Source: Acidimicrobiia bacterium
GTDB taxonomy: Bacteria; Actinomycetota; Acidimicrobiia; Acidimicrobiales; SZUA-35
Direction: 5' to 3'
Assembly (NCBI GenBank): GCA_029857855.1
Contig: JAOUGG010000265.1
Coordinates: 1-5,243, forward strand
DNA length: 5,243 bases
The notes beneath the pieces were generated by a model. The model was not told where the DNA came from. It did not search any database and was given only the letters and a program-made list of their open reading frames with translations. The stretch's first letter is position 1, and each line of letters starts with the position of its first letter. A program made the position numbers and the translations under genes. This document shows, in pieces, positions 1 to 5,199 of this stretch.

Positions 1-172
1 CGACCGCGTACATGGTCTGCTCGGACATGCCGTAGACCGCGAACTCCTCCTTCATGTTCTTGGCGTCGCCACCTCGGTATCCGGTGTCCTTGTTGAACCG
101 GTTGAACCAGACATTGAATATCCAGACGGCGGCGGCCGTCTGAGCGATCTTGCCGATCGTCTTCACGAGCAT
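1..172 (-). CDS. N-terminal part of a small protein, possibly DoxX-like (partial at left edge)
   Basis: Only the first 57 codons lie in the window; the gene continues beyond base 1. The start ATG (172-170) has a clear ribosome binding site, AAAGGA at 181-176, which decides the start. The peptide opens MLVKTIGKIAQTAAAVW, a short hydrophobic stretch, then aromatic and basic residues (WFNRFNKDTGYRGG), then KNMKEEFAVYGMSEQTMYAV. A segment of the type EFAxYGxxxxxMYxVG right before a predicted membrane helix resembles the N-terminal region of small DoxX-like integral membrane proteins. Function in that family is mostly unknown, and the assignment here is from memory of the pattern, not a search. 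It lies downstream of a decayed methyltransferase on the same strand and could be the last gene of the same operon, but it has its own good ribosome binding site. An alternative is an unrelated small membrane protein. Confidence 0.6.
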   Translation of the reverse strand, partial: MLVKTIGKIAQTAAAVWIFNVWFNRFNKDTGYRGGDAKNMKEEFAVYGMSEQTMYAV

Positions 173-175
173 TCA

Positions 176-181
176 TCCTTT
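176..181 (-). promoter_or_regulatory. Ribosome binding site of the left-edge gene
   Basis: AAAGGA on the minus strand, separated by three bases (TGA) from the ATG at 172-170. It is the best purine-rich Shine-Dalgarno match ahead of any minus-strand start in the window. It supports translation of this gene independently of the broken cistron upstream. Confidence 0.55.
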
Positions 182-249
182 CCGACGCCTCGGAACCAAG
201 CGACGCCTTGCGGTTGTACGGCACGTTCAGCGCCGATCTCAACCCTAGG

Positions 250-726
250 GCCGATCGAGCCAGACCGGCGATCAGCCCGATGGCCTGCTCGCCGCCGAGT
301 TCGAGAAAGAGGCGGCCGTCGGCCCGAAGAAGCGGAGCTGCCGACGTCACCGCCGCTCGGGTGATGGCGAGGCCGCGCTCGAACCGGTGCACAGGTCAGC
401 GGCAACCTGTCGTCCGGCTGGGAGCTCGCCAAGGACCGCCGCCGCCCGCCGAGCCAAGGCTTCGGTCTGGGGTCTCGGTACATAGATCCCCGGATCGACG
501 GCCAACGGACCGGTCGCAGAACCTCACGGTGCCGGTGATCCGTACCGGTGGTTCGCTCTGTTCACGCCGTCGAATCCAGTTGTCGAGTGTCGCCGGATCA
601 GGAGCGGCGTCGACGAACAGCACAGGCTTCCTCCTCAGCGCTCACGCACCCGGCGGCCCGAAGGCGCAACGTGGCCGCCCGCACGGCGTCGGCGACATCC
701 TCGGCGAAACGGTCGGGACCCGTCAT
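250..726 (-). pseudogene. Decayed PrmC/HemK-related methyltransferase (frameshifts plus internal deletion)
   Basis: Conceptual reading starts at ATG 726-724, overlapping the upstream methyltransferase stop as ATGA. The first frame gives MTGPDRFAEDVADAVRAATL and on to GCVSAEEEA. Skipping one base near 624 continues as LFVDAAPDPATLDNWIRRRE to VRFCDRSV. Skipping another near 503 continues as AVDPGIYVPRPQTEALARRA to VAADLCTGSS, which is the start of the SAM-binding glycine motif. Near 370-382 the frame changes again and jumps straight to a C-terminal part, ITRAAVTSAAPLLRADGRLF then LELGGEQA. This order matches the actinobacterial PrmC-related family (putative protein-glutamine N5-methyltransferase, unknown substrate). 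Family members are about 250-260 residues; the recognisable pieces add up to about 160. The missing ~90-100 residues include most of the SAM fold and the NPPY-like catalytic loop. Without a continuous frame or active site it cannot be functional as read. Sequencing errors could explain the single-base shifts but not the deletion. Confidence 0.8.
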
Positions 727-1283
727 CCGGATTTGATCCCGATCAGCACCGCGGTGCCGGCGCCCTCGCTGTCAACCAGCACATCGAGCCGGTCACCGAA
801 GGCCTCCCGGAGTTCCCCCGGTACGGCCCGGAACCGGCCGGGAGCCGAGCCGACCTCGCTCAAGACGGCAATGGCCAGCACGCCGCCGACGGCAAGCCGG
901 GCGACCATCGGTTCATACAGCGTCGGGTTCCGGAATCGGTGGCACATGATGAGGTCGACCGGAGGCGTGTCGGGTAGACCATCGTCGAGGTCGGCGACGA
1001 CGAACCGGCAGCGATCGGCCAGGTCGAGCCGCCGGGCGGCCGCGGTCGCCACGTCGACCGCCACGCTCGACACGTCGACGCCGGTCACATCGAGACCCCG
1101 CCCGGCGAGCCACAGCGATCCCGCTCCGGTCCCGCAGGCCGGCTCGAGGGCTCGGCCCGAGGTGGGGAAGCGGTGGGCATGGTCGGCGAAGTCGATCGGC
1201 ACCGCCGGGATGATCGGTCGAGCGGCTGGATCGGCGGAGCGTCCGTACCGCTCGTTCCAACGCTCGCGGTCGTCGTCAGCCAT
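723..1283 (-). CDS. Class I SAM-dependent methyltransferase
   Basis: A 186-residue soluble protein, probably a small-molecule methyltransferase; the substrate cannot be told from sequence. The N-terminus carries RERWNERYG, typical of TehB/thiopurine-type methyltransferases. Motif I, the glycine-rich SAM loop, is ALEPACGTGAG at residues 45-55. The acidic residue binding the ribose hydroxyls is D70 in GVDVSS. VVADLDDG at 95-102 is the adenine-contact motif, and PVDLIMCHRFRNP at 108-120 is strand 4 and the region facing the substrate. The end (about 160-186) forms the last strands. The length is normal for a minimal Rossmann-fold enzyme without extra domains. The start ATG (1283-1281) lies inside the end of the DoxX-like gene with an 8-bp overlap, and the stop shares ATGA with the following decayed methyltransferase gene. 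Both junctions imply translational coupling in one operon. The fold is secure; the TehB-like subfamily is tentative. Confidence 0.88.
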   Translation of the reverse strand: MADDDRERWNERYGRSADPAARPIIPAVPIDFADHAHRFPTSGRALEPACGTGAGSLWLAGRGLDVTGVDVSSVAVDVATAAARRLDLADRCRFVVADLDDGLPDTPPVDLIMCHRFRNPTLYEPMVARLAVGGVLAIAVLSEVGSAPGRFRAVPGELREAFGDRLDVLVDSEGAGTAVLIGIKSG

Positions 1284-1707
1284 CCCCGTCGCTGCGGCGG
1301 CGGCGAAGCCAGCTCAGGCCCGGTGTCCAGGCATCGGTCGACCAGAGCGCCCAGGCGACGAGTACCGGCTGGAAGAACAGCCGAAGGAACCGTTCGAGGT
1401 CGGTGTCGAGCCCGAAGGCGTCCTTGCCCTCGATGAACTGGGCGATGTTGCCGGGAAAGATGACGAGGAAGAACGCGGCCACCACCCAACCGACGAGGAG
1501 CTTGTGGCGGGCCAGGAGCAGCAGAGCCAGGCCGAGCGCGATCTCGACGACGCCGGAGACCACGACGACGATGTCGGCATCGATCGGGAACCAGCCGGGA
1601 ACCTGGGCCTGGAACGCCTCACGCTGAACACTCAGATGGGCGATGCCGGTGGCGATGAGGGTGGCACCGAGCAGCCAGCGGCCCGGGGTGCGGAGGGATT
1701 GGAACAC
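1276..1707 (-). CDS. DoxX-like four-helix membrane protein
   Basis: A 143-residue integral membrane protein with a GTG start (1707-1705). Hydrophobic segments lie near residues 10-25, 45-66, 70-88 and 107-124, the four-helix layout and usual length of DoxX-like proteins. GIAHLSVQREAFQAQVP (21-37) between helices 1 and 2 and FPGNIAQFIEGKDAFGLD (84-101) after helix 3 are features I associate with an actinobacterial DoxX-like subgroup. The C-terminus is basic (RRRR at 135-138), so it should face the cytoplasm. DoxX was named for a thiosulfate:quinone oxidoreductase subunit, but most relatives have no proven role, and none can be assigned here. The gene follows the CoA-transferase by 52 bp and overlaps the methyltransferase by 8 bp, so it is coupled to the latter. 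The ribosome binding site is weak (a G-rich stretch directly before GTG). No better start lies downstream. Confidence 0.85.
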   Translation of the reverse strand: MFQSLRTPGRWLLGATLIATGIAHLSVQREAFQAQVPGWFPIDADIVVVVSGVVEIALGLALLLLARHKLLVGWVVAAFFLVIFPGNIAQFIEGKDAFGLDTDLERFLRLFFQPVLVAWALWSTDAWTPGLSWLRRRRSDGDG

Positions 1708-1759
1708 CCCGCAACCCTAGTTCGCTGGGCCCGACCGCCCCGAGTCGTCCGACCGCCTC

Positions 1760-2956
1760 CTATCGATTGTGATCGAGGATCTCGTCGATCCGGGCCTCGT
1801 CGTAGCCCAACTCGGTCAACAGTTCGGCGGTGTTCCCACCGAGGTTCGGGGCGTGATGACGGAGCCCGGGCGTGCCCGACCGGAACATCACCGGTTCCCG
1901 CACGATCCGATAGGGACCCTCAGTGGGGTGCACGTCGGACCGCAGCATCCCGACCGCCGAGAAGTGCGGATCGTCGCCGAGGTGCTCCAAGTCGACGACG
2001 GGGACGGCCGGGATCGAGCACTCGTCGCACAGTTCCATCCACTCGGCCGTCGTGCGGGTGGCGACGAGCTCGTCGAGTAGGCCGTAGAGGGCGTCGACGT
2101 TGGTGATCCGATCGTTGATCGTGGCGAATCGGGGGTCGGCGGCCGCCTCCGGTTTGCCGGCCAGGGTGAAGAAGTCGGCCCAGTTGCGGTCACTGTAGGG
2201 GAGGATGCAGACCCAACCGTCGGCCGACCGGCGGGGCCGGCGGTGCACGGTCCGCATCCGCAGGTAGCTGAACTCGCCGACATGTGGTTCGAAGGTGTGA
2301 CCGCTCAAGTGCTCGACCAGGTTGAACGCTGCCATCGACTCCGCCATCGGTACCTCGACGAAATCGCCCTCGCCGGTGCTGGCCCGCCGGAACAGCGCGG
2401 CCAGCACGGCGTAGACGATGTGGAGCGACGTGATCTTGTCGGCCACGATGCTGGGAACATATGCCGGTTCGGGGCCGAGCCAGGCGAACATGGAGGCGAA
2501 CCCGGAGGCCGCCTGGATGACGTCGTCGTAGGCGGCCTTGTGGGCGTATGGTCCGTCGCTGCCGAAACCGGTGGCCGAGCAGTAGACGAGGTCGGGGCGG
2601 CGCTTGCGGAGGTCGTCGTCGGTGAGGGCGAGCTTGGCCAGCGCCTGCGGGCGCATGTTGGTCACGAAGACGTCTGCCGTCTCCACCAGGTCGAGGAGGG
2701 CGGCGCGTCCGACATCGGTCTTGAGGTCGAGCACCATCGACCGCTTGTTGCGGTTGACGTTGATCGAGAACGCCCCCATTTTGGGCGAGCGCTTGGGATC
2801 GAAGTCCCGCATGAAGTCGCCGCCTGGCGCCTCGACCCGAACGACGTCGGCGCCGAGGTCGGCCAGGATCTGGGTGGCGAAGGGCCCCATGACCACGGTG
2901 GTCAGATCGATGATCCTAACCCCGGTCAGCGGGCCGTGTGGCGTGTCGTCGTCCAT
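1760..2956 (-). CDS. Class III (CaiB/BaiF family) CoA-transferase
   Basis: A 398-residue cytoplasmic enzyme that moves CoA from an acyl-CoA donor to a carboxylic acid acceptor through a mixed anhydride on an aspartate; donor and acceptor are not known. The family N-terminal signature is GVRIIDLTTVVMGPFATQIL (12-31), followed by ADLGADVVRVEAP. The CoA-contact region NRNKRSMVLDLK is at 68-79. GFGSDGPYAHKAAYDDV (130-146) precedes SIVADKITS, where D173 aligns with the catalytic aspartate of formyl-CoA transferase. The C-terminal half has the usual small domain (ADGWVCILPY) and the end motif LGGNTAELLTELGY. Length is normal for the family at about 400. The frame is open upstream to a GTG at 3028, but ATG 2956 sits just before the conserved fold, so it is the chosen start; its ribosome binding site is poor (GGCGGG close to the ATG). 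Such genes commonly act in catabolism of organic acids, carnitine or steroid side chains; no pathway partner is visible here. Confidence 0.93.
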   Translation of the reverse strand: MDDDTPHGPLTGVRIIDLTTVVMGPFATQILADLGADVVRVEAPGGDFMRDFDPKRSPKMGAFSINVNRNKRSMVLDLKTDVGRAALLDLVETADVFVTNMRPQALAKLALTDDDLRKRRPDLVYCSATGFGSDGPYAHKAAYDDVIQAASGFASMFAWLGPEPAYVPSIVADKITSLHIVYAVLAALFRRASTGEGDFVEVPMAESMAAFNLVEHLSGHTFEPHVGEFSYLRMRTVHRRPRRSADGWVCILPYSDRNWADFFTLAGKPEAAADPRFATINDRITNVDALYGLLDELVATRTTAEWMELCDECSIPAVPVVDLEHLGDDPHFSAVGMLRSDVHPTEGPYRIVREPVMFRSGTPGLRHHAPNLGGNTAELLTELGYDEARIDEILDHNR

Positions 2957-3015
2957 AGCCCGCCATGGTTGCCCAGCTCGCCGGTCGATACAAGATCGGG
3001 CGTTCGGCCGGGCGG

Positions 3016-3045
3016 TGAGCCGGGACACGTCGGGATGAGCCGGGA
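3016..3045. repeat. Short direct repeat upstream of the CoA-transferase
   Basis: TGAGCCGGGA occurs at 3016-3025 and again at 3036-3045, exactly 20 bp apart, and its CGGGA core occurs a third time at 3031-3035. The copies lie in the 89-bp gap between the dispanin-like gene's stop (3048-3046) and the CoA-transferase start (2956), so they are placed where an activator or repressor could bind. In GC-rich DNA such short repeats can also arise by chance. Confidence 0.3.
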
Positions 3046-3447
3046 TCAGCCGCCGACGCCGACCAGCCCCACGACCACCACGAGCGCGCCGACGATCGTC
3101 AAGCCGACCGCCGAACAGCAGAGCGAGATGAAGCGGTAGCGGCGGGAACGGCCGAGGAGGCGGGCGGCTTCGTGGAGGTCATCGACCCGGACGGCCGCCG
3201 CGCTCTGGATGCCGGCGACGCGAGCCATGGCCGCGGTGATCAGCGCCGGGATCCCAAGGGGCCAGCAGACCACGAGGCTCAGCACCCCGACGATCCATGG
3301 GGTGACGCCGATCCCCGGTCGGTTCGAGCGGCGCTCGGCGGAGGCCGTCCAGAGCGGCGGCGCAGGCATTGGTGGCGGTATCAGCAACAGCGGTGGTGCG
3401 CTGAGGTCGGTCATGGACGGCTGATCGATGGCGAGTAGTGACTCCAT
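3046..3447 (-). CDS. CD225/dispanin-like two-helix membrane protein
   Basis: A 133-residue small membrane protein. Residues 1-47 are a proline-rich cytoplasmic-type leader (LLLIPPPMPAPPLW). Helix 1 is about 48-73 and contains CWPLGIPALI, close to the CCWPLGIxAIVY signature of CD225/dispanin proteins. A basic loop (MARV to LLGRSRRYR, 74-105) follows, with the expected small-residue/AAxxL pattern, then helix 2 at about 106-130 and a very short glycine-rich tail. The order proline-rich leader, WPLG helix, amphipathic loop, second helix matches bacterial CD225 members, which are common in Actinobacteria and whose function is unknown. The ATG at 3447 is chosen; a second ATG at 3414 (MTDLSAPP) would shorten only the leader, and neither has a strong ribosome binding site. 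It is first in the minus-strand row, 89 bp ahead of the CoA-transferase, and may be separate from it. No visible functional link to its neighbours. Confidence 0.75.
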   Translation of the reverse strand: MESLLAIDQPSMTDLSAPPLLLIPPPMPAPPLWTASAERRSNRPGIGVTPWIVGVLSLVVCWPLGIPALITAAMARVAGIQSAAAVRVDDLHEAARLLGRSRRYRFISLCCSAVGLTIVGALVVVVGLVGVGG

Positions 3448-3556
3448 GTCCCCGTATCGGCGCGATCGAGGAGGCGGTTGACGACGATTCCGGCGACACG
3501 TCGATCGGCACAGCGGTTGTGCGGCTGATTGATGGTCGGCGGCGGGCTCGGTGCCC

Positions 3557-3562
3557 TACAAT
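3557..3562 (+). promoter_or_regulatory. Possible -10 box of the tRNA promoter
   Basis: TACAAT on the plus strand matches five of six bases of the housekeeping -10 hexamer, and it is an A/T-rich island in very GC-rich DNA. It lies 56 bp before the mature 5' end of the tRNA, giving a plausible leader of about 50 nt for RNase P removal. No good -35 hexamer is visible 16-18 bp upstream, so the call is tentative. Confidence 0.35.
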
Positions 3563-3584
3563 CTGGACAGACAAGGATCGGTCG

Positions 3585-3599
3585 GGACGCCTGGCGTCC
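3585..3599. repeat. Perfect 15-bp palindrome upstream of the tRNA
   Basis: GGACGCC, one central T, then GGCGTCC. The two 7-base arms are exact reverse complements. It sits between the possible -10 box and the tRNA 5' end (3619), and between two divergently oriented genes. It could be an operator for a dimeric regulator or a small hairpin in the tRNA leader. Function is inference only. Confidence 0.45.
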
Positions 3600-3618
3600 A
3601 CCTGCGGTCAGTCAATCG

Positions 3619-3695
3619 GGGCCTGTAGCTCAGTTGGTTAGAGCAAGCGACTCATAATCGCTCGGTCGCGGGTTCGAGTCCCGCCGGGCCCACCA
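3619..3695 (+). tRNA. tRNA with anticodon CAT, probably tRNA-Ile2 (lysidine type)
   Basis: A complete 77-nt cloverleaf. The acceptor GGGCCTG (3619-3625) pairs with CGGGCCC (3685-3691), with one T-G wobble; discriminator A is 3692 and CCA is encoded at 3693-3695. The D stem is GCTC/GAGC (3628-3631, 3641-3644) with AGTTGGTTA as loop. The anticodon stem AGCGA/TCGCT (3646-3650, 3658-3662) encloses CTCATAA, giving anticodon CAT at 3653-3655. The T arm is GCGGG-TTCGAGT-CCCGC (3668-3684). A CAT anticodon means elongator Met, initiator Met or Ile2. The acceptor starts with a paired G1-C72, so it is not an initiator. The anticodon arm with variable region, GCGACTCATAATCGCT then GGTCGC, closely resembles E. 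coli tRNA-Ile2, and C4-G69 and C5-G68 match known TilS determinants. I therefore favour Ile2, read as AUA after lysidine modification of C34; elongator Met remains possible. Confidence 0.95.
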
Positions 3696-3762
3696 CCGAT
3701 GACCAGGGAAAACTCCGATGGCCGCACTGATTCCGTACGAGGATCGGCCGAAAATCCAAGAG

Positions 3763-4131
3763 TCATCCGAGAGTCCCCATGAAACGCCGGAGGGCCCGGA
3801 ACTCGACGTGTGGCAGATCGACCCGATCACGAAGCCGCCCGAAGTTGTCGACGCAGTCCCTGGGACCAGGACCACATGTGGCATTTCCGCCCGTACTTCT
3901 CCCGCATCCGGAAGACCCACAGGTCGTGAAAGACGCCGGCGATCTGGTTGTACTCGTCCCGCCGGTCGAACGGCCCGACGGTTCCATCAATGAACAACAG
4001 GACGTGGAGGTCCCGACCACGCAGGGTGCGATGAGCGTTACCCGATCGATGAGCGCCTGGTCGCTACGGTCGCTGGCGAGGTGGCGCCGACAGCCGGTGT
4101 TCCCGAGCACTGCACTGGTGCCGTAGAACAC
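3763..4131 (-). pseudogene. Frameshifted small coding region of unknown family
   Basis: No intact gene is evident, but protein-like sequence switches frame twice on this strand. From a GTG at 4131, frame one reads VFYGTSAVLGNTGCRRHLAS and continues to ALIDRVTLIA. Near 4020-4050 the coding character moves to another frame, which reads DLHVLLFIDGTVGPFDRRDE, then YNQIAGVFHDLWVFRMREKY, then KCHMWSWSQGL. This part has no start codon of its own, is rich in W, F, H, Y and I, and has nearly all third positions G or C. Near 3850-3870 it returns to frame one as DNFGRLRDRVDLPHVEFRAL and ends RRFMGTLG with stop TGA. In its middle, frame one is instead a Ser/Thr/Gly/Cys-rich shadow. The two shifts compensate, so this is either a decaying gene or a real ~120-residue gene with two sequence errors. 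I do not recognise the family. It converges on the tRNA from the other side. Confidence 0.45.
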
Positions 4132-4292
4132 TCCCCGGTCGTGGCCTTGGTGCCTCTACCGGTGATGTCCTGGTGGGCGGCGGTGGGCAGAGAAGCGCGC
4201 CCCGAGGCGGGCAGGCGAGGCGGAGGGACTTCCTGCTCTGGCCTATCGCCCGTCGGCGGTGTCATGGTTGGCACAGGTTGGTGTCGCATACT
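4132..4292. other. Intergenic stretch without a supported gene
   Basis: These ~160 bases lie between the start of the frameshifted minus-strand region and the ribosome binding site of the plus-strand hydroxylase gene. They should contain the hydroxylase promoter, but I see no convincing -35/-10 pair. A plus-strand frame from GTG 4081 stays open to a TGA at 4300-4302 that overlaps the hydroxylase ATG, but its third-position composition is weak, so it is not called as a gene. Confidence 0.4.
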
Positions 4293-4297
4293 GGAGG
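4293..4297 (+). promoter_or_regulatory. Ribosome binding site of the hydroxylase gene
   Basis: GGAGG, four bases before the ATG at 4302. It is a full core Shine-Dalgarno match and decides the start over upstream in-frame codons as far back as 4173, whose translation (arginine- and glycine-rich) does not look like protein. Confidence 0.75.
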
Positions 4298-4301
4298 CCT
4301 G

Positions 4302-5123
4302 ATGACCGAAGTCAGTGGGCAGGTTGGCTCGGAGTCGTTGCGGACGGCGGCCAGGCCGAGACCGGTGGGACCGGTGAGTCGGATACGCCTGACCGCGGGG
4401 ACCGTTGCTGTTGCCGGAGTTGTTACCGGCGTGATGCTGGCCGTGGACCGGCTGTCGGATGGCCCATGGGAGCAGGTGGTCGCGTTCGTCCTCGGGTTGG
4501 CCGTGATCCCGTTGATTGCGTCGCCTATCGAGTGGTTCGTGCACCGCTTCGTGTACCACGAGGAGGTCCTTCGACCGCTTGGCGCGATCTTCGTGGTGCA
4601 TACCGCCCATCACTATGCGTTCTTCCCGACGTGGCGATACGTCACGTCGGGCCCGGCTCGCCGGCTGGCAATCCGCCGTCGTGGCTCCGACGTCCATGCC
4701 ACGCCAGCCGGCAACGCGCGCGTCAGGTTGGCCCACTTCTCGTGGTATATGGCAATCGGGGCGGTGCTGGTGTGGACGCCGGCCTGGTTGATGACACGGA
4801 ATGTGGCGTTCCTTGCTGGGCTGGTGGTCTCCTCGGCGGTCGTGTCGAACCTGTTCATCGTCGTCCACGACACCATCCATCGCCCCGGTAGTCATCGCAT
4901 GATGGAAGCCCAGCCGTGGTTCCCGTTCCTGGACCGGCACCACTACATCCACCACGTCGATCTTGGCGCGAACCTCAACTTCCTACTGCCGCTCGCTGAT
5001 CTGTTGTTCGGGACTCTGCGTCGCCACCTGACCCCCGAGGAACTCGCCGGTCACGGGCCGCTGGAAGCAGCCAAGGCACGGCCGATCGGTCAAGGCGAGC
5101 GGGCCCGCATGGGGTCCGGCTGA
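4302..5123 (+). CDS. Fatty acid hydroxylase/sterol desaturase superfamily membrane protein
   Basis: A 273-residue membrane-bound di-iron oxygenase of the fatty acid hydroxylase superfamily, which uses O2 and reductant to hydroxylate or desaturate lipid or sterol/carotenoid-like substrates; the real substrate is unknown. The histidine clusters that bind the two irons are all present: H81-RFVY-H86 (HX4H) in EWFVHRFVYH, H100-TA-H103-H104 (HX2HH), H189-DTI-H193 (HX3H) and H213-H214-YI-H217-H218 (HHX2HH). Hydrophobic segments surround them: about 31-48, 58-76, 146-163 and 167-188; 225-238 is a shorter hydrophobic stretch near the end. The family tail is recognisable in NLNFLLPLADLLFGTLRRHL (224-243). 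The N-terminal ~28 residues are basic and probably cytoplasmic. ATG 4302 is chosen for its GGAGG site; the resulting length is normal. It is a single-gene unit on the plus strand, opposite in orientation to the genes before it, followed at once by an inverted repeat. Likely roles include membrane lipid or carotenoid modification. Confidence 0.9.
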   Translation: MTEVSGQVGSESLRTAARPRPVGPVSRIRLTAGTVAVAGVVTGVMLAVDRLSDGPWEQVVAFVLGLAVIPLIASPIEWFVHRFVYHEEVLRPLGAIFVVHTAHHYAFFPTWRYVTSGPARRLAIRRRGSDVHATPAGNARVRLAHFSWYMAIGAVLVWTPAWLMTRNVAFLAGLVVSSAVVSNLFIVVHDTIHRPGSHRMMEAQPWFPFLDRHHYIHHVDLGANLNFLLPLADLLFGTLRRHLTPEELAGHGPLEAAKARPIGQGERARMGSG

Positions 5124-5199
5124 TCGGGCGGCGACGCGGACATGGCAATGGAGAAGGTAGAGGCATCCATCTTCCCGGGTGTTCGTCTCGCCGCCCGAT
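5123..5199 (+). terminator. Long-loop inverted repeat after the hydroxylase, possible terminator
   Basis: ATCGGGCGGCGA (5123-5134) and TCGCCGCCCGAT (5188-5199) are perfect 12-base inverted repeats separated by 53 bases. The left arm begins on the last base of the hydroxylase stop codon. The stem would be very stable, but the loop is long and there is no T-run after it, so it is not a classical intrinsic terminator. It could mark a transcription end in either direction, or be a repeat with another role. Confidence 0.4.

Noticed and set aside
208..2106. A 632-codon open frame on the plus strand
   Set aside because: It runs antisense through the decayed gene, the methyltransferase, the DoxX-like gene and part of the CoA-transferase, all of which have clear family motifs. 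Its translation is rich in Arg, Ser, Pro and Gly, as expected for a shadow frame in GC-rich DNA.
2243..3139. A 298-codon plus-strand frame opposite the CoA-transferase
   Set aside because: It is antisense to conserved CaiB family sequence; its Val/Gly/Glu/Arg-rich translation has no motif of its own.
3163..3601. Alternative minus-strand frame over and upstream of the dispanin-like gene
   Set aside because: Arg/Pro/His-rich translation without hydrophobic segments, and it overlaps the frame carrying the WPLGIPA signature.
3668..3695. tRNA 3' end as an integration (att) site with an island after it
   Set aside because: I found no second copy of the tRNA 3' sequence in the window and no integrase or phage gene; the window is too short to exclude a distant copy.
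3630..3920. A minus-strand frame ending WARRDSNPRPSDYESLALTN
   Set aside because: This ending is the reverse strand of the tRNA and is a well-known source of spurious proteins.
3718..3993. Plus-strand frame just after the tRNA starting MAALIPYEDRP
   Set aside because: The first ~45 residues look somewhat protein-like, and AGGGA lies upstream, but third-position GC is only moderate and falls further after about 3865, where it is antisense to the better-supported minus-strand block.
4081..4302. Plus-strand 73-codon frame whose TGA overlaps the hydroxylase ATG
   Set aside because: The stop/start overlap is suggestive of coupling, but the codon composition is weak, no motif is present, and the first part is antisense to the minus-strand remnant.
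4038..4955. A 305-codon minus-strand frame opposite the hydroxylase
   Set aside because: It lies over the histidine clusters of the hydroxylase and reads as His/Arg/Pro-rich shadow; the plus-strand gene has a ribosome binding site and full family motifs.
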